In this document: piece by piece, positions 36,368 to 48,995 of the stretch
Numbering within the stretch: the stretch's first letter is position 1
Layout: every line of letters begins with the position of its first letter
NCBI GenBank assembly: GCA_003254905.1
Contig: QANU01063326.1
Coordinates: 626,563-690,562 of the forward strand
DNA from: Nissolia schottii
Lineage: Eukaryota > Streptophyta > Magnoliopsida > Fabales > Fabaceae
DNA length: 64,000 nt
Direction: 5' to 3'
Made by a program: the position numbers and the translations under genes
Notes under the pieces: generated by a model
Seen by the model: only the letters and a program-made list of their open reading frames with translations
Database searches by the model: none
Told to the model about the DNA's origin: nothing

Positions 36368-39300
36368 TTATGATGAATTTTGATGCCTATGATGTAAGGC
36401 ATACTTGACAACTTCGTAAAAGGAGACGACTATCCCAACAGATGGACCGGAACGGCCAACTCGGGGACCAACACCTGTAAATAGCCCTCTTAGTCCTCCA
36501 TCCCTGTCCCAAGATAAGTCCCAATGTCAGTCCAAACACCATGTCCTAACTCCTAAATGACCCTACAGGACCAATAATCAGTTTGCGAAGATGCAAATAC
36601 CTCCAAATCTCAAGCAATGTTGTTCTTGTTGTCATCTTTAATGCCCTTTCAGCATCCTTCTGGGAAAATGCAAAGGAGATCATATGTTAGAGAAAATGAA
36701 GTCATCAAACAATGTGTTTACTATGAACGCAAATTGCATAAGAACAATGTCTTGATGGAAAACAATATCGATGGCCGCGTATACAACCATGCAAATTGAT
36801 TTGCGATGAACCAAACCTACACCAGTTTAGCAATGCATAAATACTCTTAACTGCATTGCACTTGCATACAATTTTTCAATCAATTTGAAGTCGATGTCAT
36901 ATATTAATAAATAATATAAACATGGGCATTTGAAACTATGCACACAAAACCCTCCCTCCACATTGGAATTCTGTATTACTTGTATATATGGCACATCTTT
37001 TTGTGAACAACTTTCTGCTTTCTAAGGATAAGCTCACTGGATTTAAACAAAACAGCATAATGATGCTGGAATTTGATTTTAGATAGCAACTTGCATTGCA
37101 TATGTTACCTTGAGTAACTTCTACTGCTAGTTAGATTTAATTACTTGATGATGCAGCGTCCAACTTCTACTACTACCTAGATTATTGAAGTGCATAGATA
37201 GCTATCCACTAAAAGCTTGGTTTTAAGAAACAACCTCTATCTGTCGTCGAGTTTTTGCCACATCTAGTGGACATGTGGCAGCAGCTGCTACAGTACCTGC
37301 AACAAAACCAGCAGAAAAATTTGCCCCAAGGATTGTGGCTGCACTTGCTTCATCGCCAACTACCCCAAGAATTCTTTTCCTTATCTGTAGCACCAAAGTC
37401 AATAAATGTACATAAGAAATATACCAAACAAAAAAAGTAGTTATTCATTTTATTTTTCAATGTCGGAGTCTTACTGGCTCAAGGATTGACCAGCAAATTG
37501 CAGAGTACGGAACATCCCGAGAAAGTTGAGCTCCAAGGCCAGTCCACCAAAAACGGTACCTGTGTACTGGTAAAATAAAATATAATCAAAATAATCACTC
37601 ATTGAGGAAACAGAAAGAAACAGACATATAATACCGTGCAACAGTAAAGGCATACATTTCTAAGAGAAAGGGTTGTAAGAAAAATTTACCAAAACATGTA
37701 TTAACTTAACTCAGAAGGAAAACAGGGAAAGATACCAGGAGGACAAGGACACTTACGGCCTCGAAGAGTGCTTGCGGCCTTGATTGGGTTGATGACTCCA
37801 GTCAATGTCTTCCACACTCCTGGAGGCTTGCCACTTTGGGATACTCTAAACGCCTAAAAAATGAGGGAAAACATGTAAGAAAAATGAGTAATTCAAGCCG
37901 AAACAAAAGAAACTCAGCAAATACATTTCTTTGGAGAAGAGATACAAAGAAACCATGGCAAATTTGGCAATGCATTCACATTTTAGAACACAATTCACTA
38001 CCTGCATGCGTGTCCTTGCAAGTTCTACAGGATAACAAGAAACACAAGCTAATGATCGTGCAACTGATCCTGCAACTAATGGAACATAGGGTGTTAAGCT
38101 TGGAGCATTCTGAGTTGTAAACTTCTCCATCGAGTTGCGGAAGATATCATAACAAGGCATATATATTCCAACCTACTTGACAGAAAAAATACAAGACCAT
38201 ATTAGTATATAACTATACCGAGATGTATATTACAATACACATTAGAGAACCAAAATGAACAGTATCAGCTTGTTAAGCAAACCATAAAGCACAAAAAAAA
38301 AATTTCAATAGGGAAGAGAGCTTACTGTTGGCACAGCCAATGCTAAACTTGCATTTGTGCCTCTCCACAATCTTGTAAACCCTTCCTGCATAAATTCACT
38401 CCTGTGAACCCTCTAACAGTAAGTTATTTCCAAGCCAAAAAACTTAGAAAATACAAATAACAAAGTACAAAAGAAGACCTACACAACGTATGCTTGCGTT
38501 ACTTACCACACATGTGAAATATGATGTTACCTTTTACCTATAGATTATGGATGCATTATTCTGATTTCAGTGTCCATGTCACACTTGTAGACAATCGCAT
38601 TTGTACTTGTCCAATTTGAAACTTATTCTTTAGACTTCGACATGGTAGGACACATTACAGACCAGGCTATTCAAAATTTCAAATACAAGTAACACACAAT
38701 TTTTGAATTTATTCTAAACTTGTAAACAATTTTTAATAATGAATAAAGAAAATAAGGAAGGGCAAGGCTTATATATATTACGATATAAAGAAACATAGTT
38801 TTATATATATGTTGTGTTTGTGTCCATCATTTGTTAGAATTTGGTGTATCCTGTGCTGTGTCCCATATCCATTTTAGTGATGATGCTATTAAACACTCAA
38901 GCAAGTTTAATAAATCAGCACTAGTTAACTCTGACCAAGATACTCAGTTTCCCTACTGGAATTTTTTGACATGTTCACTGAGTCTGAGAGAGTTATATGC
39001 CTAAATAGTAATGAGAGCAAAGCTTTCTAACTAAGCTCCACACATCTTATCTCTGCATTCAACCTACAACTAACTACCTTCAAAGGAGAATCTCTTTCGT
39101 ACACAGAAATAGTCATCTAATGTCCATCCTGAAGCAGGAGCATGTATCCAATATAAGTTAATGTCACACCGCAACAATGCACAGAGAATACGACTTTCCT
39201 AGTTTCAGTTCATACACATCCCTTCAAATCCTCTTATCTTTAGTGAAGCATAGCTATGGCTTAAGAGAGGGGGGGGATCAAAAGTAAATAGTAAATACCA

Positions 39301-40304
39301 ATAATTACGAATGTAAGAAAGAAAGAAAAAAGGTAGGGAAAATGATTGTTGTTTCAACAGAAGAAACACAACTGCCCACTTTCTTAAAACAATGTTGCAG
39401 GGAACTCTTTCGGAAGAGTGCATTGATTGCAGCACAGCACCAACACACACTATCCCTGCTCCTAAACCCAAAACCCAATAATAACGAATATAAGACTAAT
39501 AGAATTCAACTAGCAATGGTACGAGAAAACAATGCAGATACCAGATAGAAACCATTCATTATCTTCACAGTTCAGAGCACTAGAGAGAAAATTAAGACTA
39601 ACTCTAAATTTGAAATTCCAGGCACTAACTAACTAACTAACTAACCTGACGTATGACTCTGTAGAGAACATCTAATGTACCCTTATACCGGTTACACCCG
39701 GACGGACACGCCGGCTCAGACCTAGAAACAGATTGCATACCACCGCATTTGATATCGTCTGCAATCTGAAAATTAAATAAATGTATAAATAAATAATTTG
39801 ATTATGAACATCGAGCAGAGTAGCAATCAAACCAGAACAACATGTCAATTGTGATTAGTAGCATTTAAATTAATACAAGGCAGAGCAAGACAAGAGAAGA
39901 GTTATACATACGGTGGTTGCTTGAAGGCAAATGCCGTGGTAGGGAACCCCGGCAGCCTGTGCTTGCAGCCTTGTCTGAAAATGAATACGGACCGTTAGAA
40001 CTTAGATGATAAAAACAGATATTAGAGAAAAAATAAAAATAAAGAAGGTAAATACCTTGGCAACATCGAGGGGATTAACGATGACGGCGGAAATGAAAGC
40101 AGCGCCGGCGGCGGAGAAAGCCCTCTCTCCAACACTCAATTGGGAATCCGAAAGGGAAGGAGGAGGGGTATTATTGTCATTATCAGCGGCGGCGGCGGCG
40201 TGAGAGTGTGACATTGGGGAAACGTTTCTTTCGAAATCAAAATTGGTAGCAGCAGCGGCCGCAGCAATCCGTGAAGGTGGTAAGCTCGGCTTTGAACCTA
40301 CCAT
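36368..40304 (-). CDS. MTM1: Mitochondrial carrier MTM1-like (SLC25A39/40 family)
   Basis: Ten exons on the minus strand join in frame: 40056-40304, 39912-39974, 39646-39765, 38326-38385, 38002-38172, 37757-37853, 37475-37566, 37235-37384, 36601-36659, 36368-36503; 398 aa. Three carrier signatures are present: PLDVAK (78-83), PVELARTRMQ (212-221) and PLDVAKTRRQIE (323-334). The N-terminus is an Ala/Ser-rich extension without a strong presequence. The loop after the first signature holds four cysteines (99, 111, 124, 128), as in this subfamily. Yeast Mtm1 affects mitochondrial Mn-SOD and cofactor supply; animal SLC25A39/40 import glutathione. The plant substrate is inferred, not shown. Splicing at exon 7 was set by homology (acceptor ACCAG before TACACAGG), because a second nearby acceptor shifts the frame. 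Confidence 0.92.
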
Positions 40305-40897
40305 GCCTAATTTCTCGGAATTTGGGTGTGATTGATGACGCTATTTATTTATGTTACGTTAATTAACTAATTAATCAGATGATATGGTAATTGAGGGTGG
40401 GATCACTAGTAGAAGAGAAGAGAGGAGAGGATTCGTGGCGTGAGATTGAGGGCGCCAAACAATTGGCATGCACTTTGACGCAACTACCCATCACCCATTC
40501 AGAATATCCTAGAACATACAAACAATCTCACCACTCGGAAGTTACAAACAAATATCAAAGGGAAAGAACGCTGTATTAAAGGGAGAGAACGCTTCTTTTT
40601 TTTCATTTTTCTTTTTTTAAGTGACAAAGCGATATTTTATCTTATAACTTCAATTAAAATGTTTGCATTTGCTCCCTGTAATATTTTTTTTTGTTAGGAT
40701 TTAGTCATTCAAAAAAATTGTTTTTTTTAAGTCCCAACCGTTAGTTGGAGAACGTGTTTGTTACATTTGTTACGTGGCACCATTAAACCACCCAAAAAAC
40801 CCAAAATCCCCCACCATTAAACCCGGCCCGGTTTGTTAAAAAACGAAAAAGAAGTCCTAACCAAACTATAACACTTTGTGTGAACTTGTGTAAACTA
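40305..40897. other. MTM1 promoter region and possible truncated MULE-type MITE end
   Basis: The promoter and leader of the minus-strand carrier gene lie at about 40305-40450. Around 40660-40800 are words typical of 'AGTCCCTG'-type Mutator elements (GCTCCCTGTAATA, AAGTCCCAACCGTTAG). No second inverted arm was found, so any such element would be truncated. Confidence 0.35.
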
Positions 40898-41100
40898 AGT
40901 GTTTCACATTTTGGTATTTCAAAAGTTCTATTCTCACATTAGTTAGATCACAAACCTTTTAAGTGTTTATATATCTTTAGTAGTTGTTGTATTAGTAAAA
41001 ATAGCTGAGAAGGGAGTTGGGCTCGCGCGCATGAGCCCAAGCCAAAGGGTTCTTCGAAGTGCAAATCGATGGATTTGCTTCCCCGCGCACGATAAAGAGC
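40898..41100 (+). repeat. Dispersed repeat C, copy 1 (inverted copy at 52000-52200)
   Basis: The segment contains CTCGCGCGCATGAG and GAAGTGCAAATCGATG and matches the reverse complement of 52000-52200 with conserved order and spacing. The class is unknown; no TIR, LTR or coding motif was assigned. Confidence 0.7.
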
Positions 41101-41254
41101 GTCTCAGTCTTTTTGCAAAATTATTTTTTGGATTTTTACAGCTTACCTAAGAAACCATATTTTTTGCATGTGCCTACACAAATTAACAAAATTTATAAAT
41201 TTAGTTGTAATGACTTATTAGAATAAATAATACAATTTTAATTACTTTTTTCTT

Positions 41255-41430
41255 TAAACCACATTCGCCACCTGGTTAGCCGAATTTGTGTTAAATTCGC
41301 CAAACCGATTCGCGATCTTGTGTTGGATTCGCCAAACCTGTAAGCGATTCGCCAACTGTGTTAGCGTATCTAGCGTGGAACGCCACGCGGTCCGCCGATA
41401 TCACGTCAGTCAAAACCGTGATACTCCTGT
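41255..41430 (+). repeat. Cluster of ATTCGCCA words followed by two small hairpins
   Basis: ATTCGCCA occurs at 41263, 41295, 41327 and 41347, with a partial copy ATTCGC at 41308. Two perfect 6-bp stems follow: GCGTGG/CCACGC (41373-41388) and ATCACG/CGTGAT (41400-41422). It continues repeat C and is probably part of the same unidentified element. Confidence 0.55.
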
Positions 41431-44400
41431 AATATGTTTCGAAACAGAGGTATTTTGATAATTAGTTTGTATGGCAGAGATAAAAGAATAAAATTGTATA
41501 TTATGAGACTAGATGCCTAACATGCGCAACACTCGTATATATGCCAGTCGAAGTTGACGGCTTGCCCCTTCACCATCCATTTTTCAATTCATTCAAATAA
41601 TTTTACCAGGTATTTTGATTATCAAGTTTTATTGATTTGGGCTAGTTGTACTAATGTTGCATAGAAAATTGTGTTAAATTATATTTCATTTGTCATTAGA
41701 CGAAATTTGAATAAGGTGTGAGCTCATTACATTTTATTTGAAAGTGAATGAGCCTTGAATTGATCCAATATTTTAAATAAAATTAACATAAATAATATAA
41801 CTCTTTCTCATTTATACTATTTATATCACAAAATCACATTCAATAAATTTAATTCCACGTATCATCACCACAGGCATTCTATAAAATAATAATAATTGCT
41901 AATATCAATAATTATATTATATATTCTAGCAACAATAATTTGGCCATAAATACTACCAATCATCAACTATTATAAATTCTCATATATTCTATAATTTGAT
42001 TTTTTTAAATTATCATAACTCAAAAAAAAAAATAAGTGATACCAATCATTAGTATTTTAAGTGATATTACTTTAATTAAAACAAATATTAGAGCAGTGAA
42101 TTATTATAACACTATGTAAGATAAATGCTAGAGAACCAAATTATCATCACACTACTTAGCCATAACATGAATTATTTTTTAGAAAACGCTAGGTATTAAA
42201 AAAAATACTAGAATTGAAGGATAATTATTTAATGTGTGAAGTTGTATTAAAATTCTAACTTCGAGTATGCATGTTAAATTTGTTATTATACATTAATGTT
42301 ACCTTAAATAAAATTTTTAGGTCCGTTTGTTATTATACAATGTTAAATTTGTTATTATACAACGCTAATGTCTTTATCAATTGTTTGTGCGATTATCGTA
42401 TTAATATAAGTTTATATTTCATACTCTCTTTGTGCGTTGAAATAATAGATAATTAATCAAACCTAAAGAGATACGATATGTTGATTTACTTATAATCATA
42501 TAAAGTAAAATCAACTATATTTTTTTTATTAAATAAGAATTTAAGATATAATAAAAAAATACATTTAAATAATTAATAAAAATCATAAATAAGTAATAAA
42601 AATTAAATTACTATTAAATTAATTGTCTAACTGATTAAATAAAATTATAATATTTAGTAATATATTTTAGAAAATAATATTTTTTTTGTCAAAGGTAAAA
42701 ATTTCATTGTAAATATCGAAGCATTACAAGGGGGTACAAGGAAGAAATTTTTAGAAAATAATATTCAATATAAAAAATATTAGGTAACATAACAACTACT
42801 AATTATTAAAAACTACATATAATTCTGCGTAGTAATAAAGTAAAAAAAAATCAAATAATGATTAAAAATATTGAATTTCATTTATATATTATTATTTTTT
42901 ATTAAACTTAGAAGTGGACTTAATTAATCAATAAAATAAATATTGTGTTTTTAAATCATAACTTTAAATAGTAAAGATAGTGAATATTGATAGTAATATA
43001 TTTATTATTAGTAAATACATAAATGATAACATTTATTTAAAATTTATATTTAAGTAATTGATAATTTTTTTATTTTATAACTTTTTATTGTTCATCAAAT
43101 ATATTTGTTATAATTAACATTATCTTGCAAAGTGAGGAAAGAGTTATATAATATAATACAATATCTTATCAAACATTATATAATATATTAAAAATTTATC
43201 GGGCCTTATCATATTAACTTTAATACTATCAAATATTATCTTATCAAATGTACAAAACATGCACATGCATTATAACTCAATAAGGGCAGCTTTATCATCA
43301 AAGAGATTCTACCTAATTCGAACAAGATTGCTTTCAGCAAGAGAATGTCAATGGTCTATACAGAGAACAAAAAATCTTATACATTATGAATTATTTAATA
43401 TTACATAAATACTTCATTTTAATAACATGATTAATTTATAAACTTAATTTTAATTATTTTAATAATTAAAATTGTTTATTTATTTTTTCTTTTTGCAATT
43501 GATTTATAAAATAAACTTTTATTATTTTAATATTAAAATTATTCCTCTTTTTTTTTTTTGTGCGTTGTACAGGTGAAAAATCACTAGTGTTTATTATGTA
43601 GTTGTAGAGTTCAATTTTGGGGTTGATGGTCATAGAGTTGTTGTAGCGAGTTTCCATGACCATATGACAATGACCATGATTGGTGAATTGGGCCTTGTTG
43701 GCCCTACTTGTTCGTGATTACAATTATCCCATCTGATTGGTAGATATTATATTATACACTGTATGATTCTAAAAGCAGAACAAAATCTACTGAAAATGAT
43801 GGAATTCTTCGGGGTTAAATCCCTTAGATGGGCCATGCAAGATTTTTGTGGTCCACTTGTGCCCATAAAAATGGCATGAGGTTGAGGTGCGCATGGCTAA
43901 ATGGGATCCAACCCATCACTGAATTAAACTTGATGAACAAGCCACATAGCTCTCATTATTAGATCCTTTAGGTCAAAATTCAAAATGAATTTGACTCACT
44001 GATACCAATATTAATTCCTTTACTTTTTTTTTTTTATACATTGTTAAATCAATGTATTTAAATATAATTTATATCTAGATACATTACTAAAAGAAAGCAA
44101 AGAGACTAGTATTAACAAACAGAAAGAACAACTTTTTTTTTTTTCTCTCTTTTAAAGAGAGTAAAGCAAACTGAGGGTTCATGGCATAATAGCAGCCTCC
44201 CATTTTATGATGCTATCACTTTTGAGGGAAATATCGCCCGGGACTGTGAATTTTTTCTCTTCTAAATGAATTAATTTGCATATTAAGTGTGAAATAGTCT
44301 TCAATTTAAATCATTAGGAATGGTATATTCATGAGAAACTTCGATAGTTTGGAAAATCAGAAAACAAAAACTATATGTTATTAATTCCTAAAAATAATGT

Positions 44401-44861
44401 AACAATTTATCTATCATATCTCATATTTTAATTTTTGTAATTAGTTTTTGGAAATGATTGACACTTTTTTCTTCTGAAAGATGATGATTGAATTTCTAAT
44501 ATAAAATTTTCACATTTAAAACTTACTACTCTGGAAGAGTTTAATTGATTCTGTATTTAAGGGCGTGATGTTTGTATTGAGTGGTATTTTTGGCTCAATC
44601 AATACAACCCTTATTCATCTCCCATATATACATTTTTTTTCTTTTTATTTGGATTCCATTACTAGTGGGATCAATTAATTTAGCTAAAGATATTGTGGTT
44701 GTCATGCTCAACATAGATTTTTTTTTGGGTGAGATAATTATTTTACACATGTATGGGTTTGATAACCTGAAATAGGCATAGTAGTACCAAGTTCAGGATT
44801 TTTCAAAAAATAATAATAATAATTAAAACTTTAAATCGGCACCCAGGGCATCGATTCTAGG
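41431..44861. other. Long very AT-rich gene-free stretch
   Basis: No gene was recognised. Noted items: a short direct repeat TGTTAAATTTGTTATTATACA at about 42270 and 42340 (wording nearly identical), and a stretch at 42680-42748 (CATTGTAAATATCGAAGC, ATTACAAGGGGGTACAAGG) that resembles, on the minus strand, the 3' tail of plant LINEs. Both are weak. Confidence 0.4.
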
Positions 44862-45617
44862 TAGGGGTGGCAATGGGGCAGGGTGGGTGGGTTTTATCTC
44901 AACCCACCCCTCCTCGCATCCTATTAACACTAACATATACCCTCCCTGCCCCTACCTGCGAGTTTTAAACATTATAACCGGTACCCGTCTTGTGAGTACC
45001 CACCCCACCCCATTTTTTAAAACACCTGTTGAAATACTATAAAATTTAATCCACATACAGATTAACATAATCATAAAATAAAATACAACAAATGTTAAGA
45101 TTTAACATTGATTAAATATAGAAGGATCCAATATCAATAAAAATTAAATAACAAGCAAATAATAGACAAATAACAACTAATTTTTCAACAAGTCACACAG
45201 AAATATCTAAGATACATATAAGTTTCACATAAATTTCAAGTAACCAAAAAAAGCCACTTCTTGTCTTTTGTGTAACTTCCCAACTCTTGAAGCTATCATT
45301 CTTCACTATCCACATCGTTTTCCACATCATTAACCAATTGATAATCATCCATAGTAATAGGCTTTCTCCCTACAAATTAAACATGATAAATTCATTAATA
45401 AATCAATTATTGTTACTTGAAAACCAAAATTAAAAAAATAGATAAAACATATGAAACAATTTACCTTTGTCAAAAAAATTATTTGTTGCTTGGCCTAGGG
45501 GAATAACCTTTAATATTTTATCAATGTTAATTTTAAAGAGTTTAATTGTTGCATGATGCCATCTAATATTTTGTCTTATCAACAGAAAAAAAAAAAAATT
45601 CCCTATTATTTTAAAAA
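44862..45617 (-). mobile_element. hAT element 3' end, decayed
   Basis: A hAT-type terminus TAGGGGTGGCAA starts at 44862 after ATTCTAGG, followed by a GGGTGGG/CCCACCC-rich subterminal zone typical of plant hATs. On the minus strand a frame ending in YQLVNDVENDVDSEE (about 45305-45372) could be the acidic tail of a transposase. The other terminus and the 8-bp duplication were not found, and a Mutator-type element is inserted on its far side. Confidence 0.5.
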
Positions 45618-46867
45618 GGGTTAATTATGTTTTTAGTCCCTGTAAAATTTGAAAGTTTGGTTTTAGTCCCTATATAAAAGTTTTAATCCCTGCAAAATTG
45701 AAAAATTAGGTTTTAGTCCCTGGGGTTGGGTGAAGGTTGACTGTGCTGACGTGGACGCCTCAGGCGCTGACGCGGCACACCACGTGGGAGGCCACGTGAC
45801 ATAACCCCCAAAACTCAACCCGACCCATGACCCGGAGGCCCACCTGACCCCGACCCGTTTTTAAATAAAATTTAAAAAAAAATTGAAAACAACCCCCTAA
45901 CCCTCCTCCTCTCACCTCTCCTGAGCCCCCACCCACCCCACCCCCTTCGCCGCCGCTGTCCAGCCCCGTCGCTCCTCTTTGTCGCCCTGCCGTCTAGCAT
46001 CTCACCTCTCTCTCGAGTCTCGCGAGCAGCCCATCTCTCCCCGCAGATCCTATCTCGACTCTACCAACCCACAACAACCACTTCCACCAACATATCAACC
46101 TCACCACCACCTAAACCACCTCTCAAACCCAAGAATAACACCCAAAANACCCACACTTGCCATTAATTCATATCATACCCAAACCCAAAACATAAGCCTC
46201 CTCTCCCTGGTGCCATGGCCGCACCATCCCCATCCTAGATCTGGTTTTACTAAAGTGTAATTTAAATTGTAATTTTGCTTCAGATCTGGAGTGAGTTGGC
46301 ACTGAACTAAAATTAAACGTAGACTTTTTCTCGCTGTTGACAGCACGGTGGGTGGCGTCAGTAGGTCACGGTGTGGGTGGGGGTGGGTAACGGGCTTGCA
46401 GGTGCTCGGGCTAGACGAAAACGGGCTTTTGTTCCTCGGGCTCGACGACGGGAAGATGAAGTTGCAGGGTGGCGGGCTGTCTTTGCGGGGCTGCGGAGAG
46501 GAGCGGCGGGGAATGGGTTCCGGCTACACAAATGAGATGATGGGTGGGGGTGGGTCGATGGTTAGGAGACAGTGGGGTAAATCGGGGTTGTGGGTTAGGA
46601 GAGAAGAGAACGTGTTTTTTTTTTTTTAAATTAAAAACGGGTCGGCTCAGTTTTGGGGTTCAGGTCATGGGTTTGGGTTGGGTGTTTGGGTTATGCCACG
46701 TGGCATCCCACGTAGCGTGCCGCGTCAACGCCACGTCAGCACAGTCAACCCTCACCCAACCCCAGGGACTAAAACCTAATTTTTCAATTTTGCAGGGACT
46801 AAAACTTTTACATAGGGACTAAAACCAAACTTTCAAATTTTACAGGGACCAAAAATATAATTAACCC
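45618..46867. mobile_element. Non-autonomous Mutator-type element, Pack-MULE candidate
   Basis: The 1250-bp element has long terminal inverted repeats (about 270 bp on the left, 258 bp on the right) starting GGGTTAATTAT and containing repeated TTTAGTCCCT words. It is flanked by an exact 9-bp duplication, TTTTAAAAA, at 45609-45617 and 46868-46876. These are Mutator hallmarks. The core (about 45890-46610) is much more GC-rich than its surroundings, with C-rich leader-like sequence on one side and G-rich sequence on the other. It has open frames on the plus strand (45979-46260, 46348-46629) but no transposase. Capture of a host gene fragment is inferred. There is a single N at 46148. Confidence 0.85.
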
Positions 46868-46989
46868 TTTTAAAAATCATACATTTTATAGGTTTTTCCC
46901 ATGCCCCCACATCATAATTTCTTTGGTCATGCCTTTTCCCATGTACCTCAGTCCTAGCCGCTACCTCAAGAAGTTTTTATCCCAGAGCC

Positions 46990-47640
46990 GGCCACCTCTC
47001 ACCATTGTTTCAATAGTCATGTTTCAAATTGGTTAGGCGAAAAGTATGATGATATATCGTCATCGGCAATTGAACAAAAGCTACAACAAGTTGATGAGAA
47101 ATTTGAGTTGTTTGCACCTGGGTTGTCGTGGTCTAACCACCCTCATGTTGAACCTCCGTATAGACTTTCATTCAAGGTAGGATCTTTGTACAATGGTGAA
47201 GGGTCTTCTTTAAGATCTATTGAGCCACATCAACAATCCCAGAGAAGATCTGTTGACGCCTGTAGAGGTTGTTTTGAGCACTCATCTCTCACATTACCTT
47301 TTGATCTAAATGAGCAACTTGAAGAGGATGTGGATATGGTACACCGGCCGATAAATGAGCAAGTGAGGTCAAATCCTACACCATCGTCACTTAGCAGTGG
47401 TCAAAGGGGGAACATATTGATAAATATGGCGAGGCCAGTGCAGAGAGGGTGGCGAACATTATTGGGCCGCTCTACCAATAGAGGCGGAGGCCCCGCAACG
47501 AGTGAAGGTCAAGTGCATGCACCGTCGAGATATGAACTTTGAGATCGTGAGGCGATAAGGACGCTTGATAGATACACGCCGTCAAAGGCTTCGGCGGACA
47601 CTGACCAAGCTTTGAGAGAAACTGATCATTCATAGCAATA
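46990..47640 (+). pseudogene. Unrecognised open stretch, probably transposon-related
   Basis: A plus-strand open frame at 47099-47542 encodes a hydrophilic, Pro/Ser/Arg-rich product with HPHVEPPYRLSF and LTLPFDLNEQLEED. It has no ATG near its start and a stop just upstream. It lies between a MULE and a MULE transposase remnant, so element origin is likely. No family was assigned. Confidence 0.3.
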
Positions 47641-47729
47641 TAGATTAGATATTATTATAATATTGTACTCATGTATAGATGTTAGATTAGTTATTTAATT
47701 CTAATGTAATATATCTAAGTCAATCATTT

Positions 47730-48900
47730 TTTAACTTTTGAATAAATACTTGTTTGAAACACTTGTCTAACACAATTACATGAATTTAACAAGTCTACAT
47801 CAATAGCTCGAACATGCACTAGTGTGAGGGCACTGAGTACTATTGTGGCCCGAGCCCTGCCAAAGGGCACAACGTCTTCGTCGTTGACCATCACTTGAAT
47901 CCATTTCATTATGGTAACAAGTTGATCTTAGCCTTCTTGGTTTATTATGCTTTAAACTTGGGTCAGGAATAATTAACGGACCTTGCAATTGCGGCTATGT
48001 CGATTTGTGACTGAAAACAACAAATTCTCTGGCATATGCATTACAAAGGTTGCCCATGTTATATACTTTATCAACATAAGCTCTCCAATCAAGACTAACA
48101 CTGTTACAAGATGCAACAACATGAATACATGGAAACTTATATCATTGAAAACACCACAGTCACATACTTTGTCCTCAAATCAACCTTGTAATCATTCTCT
48201 GAAGACAAATTCTTGCACTAAAATAATTTCTTTACTCTAAAAAAATTGAACACCTGCATCCATAAGTGTGAATATATTCGATATTAAATAATGGTATATC
48301 AAACATTATAGGAAAATAATATAGTGCAATAATTACATGCAACGATTCAGCTTTTAGGAGGATTTCTTCGAGTATTTTTGTGAGATAATTGGAGAATTCA
48401 TGTCCGCGTTTCTTCGAGCATGCACACTCCTTCCGTGCTCAAAAAATAGAGCAGCCATGTTTAAATACGTCTCTTAAACCAACACCATCATGGAAAATTT
48501 TCGAGCCTGCAAAAACTTAGAGTTCATCGACTCAGCCAAGTTGGTTGTCATATAAGAGCAACGACGCCTGCCATCAAATGCACAAATCCACTTTTCTCTT
48601 AGAGTAACATCTATCCAAGCTACTTAACCTTCGTTGTGCTGGTGTAGTCTCTCGTATCGACGGTTGTACTGCTCGATTATGCTTGAATAACCTGCCCATT
48701 TGTCAACAATGAAGTTGGTATGAAATAAACTAGTAAATCATAATTCGCAAGTACAACTAAAAGTGCACACAAGTGTACCTTACCAATACCCTTGACTAGC
48801 TTTTCCATGTACTTGACCTTGAAATGTCTGACGAAATTTTGCGCAATTTGTCTAGTGTAGTAGAGGTGGTAGGCCCAATGACCATCCACTGTTAGTACCG
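47730..48900 (-). pseudogene. Decayed MULE (Mutator-like) transposase
   Basis: Minus-strand fragments in changing frames follow the order of plant MuDR-type transposases. First is a segment with RQIAQNFVRHFK (about 48770-48889). Next is a segment with TTNLAESMNSKFLQARKF (about 48480-48600). A SWIM-like motif with CDCGVF and spaced histidines lies around 48100-48180. A tail with VPFGRARATIV is near 47830. Stops and frameshifts between them show it is dead. The catalytic DDE part upstream was not found. Confidence 0.6.
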
Positions 48901-48995
48901 ATTTCAGGTACTGATGTAAATTTTCATGAAATTGGTTTGCTCCTTACCGATTTCAGTCCATGACGCCATCTTTTCATTTGTTGAATGCCTGGAAT

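Noticed and set aside
37836-38120. Plus-strand frame opposite MTM1 exons 5 and 6
   Set aside because: Antisense to conserved carrier coding sequence.
4474-40304. Idea that the two mitochondrial carriers form a functional cluster
   Set aside because: They belong to different SLC25 subfamilies, lie 27 kb apart on opposite strands and are separated by unrelated genes.
46348-46822. Gly/Arg-rich plus-strand frames in the Mutator-type element
   Set aside because: GC-rich low-complexity translation without family motifs. Kept only as part of the Pack-MULE hypothesis.
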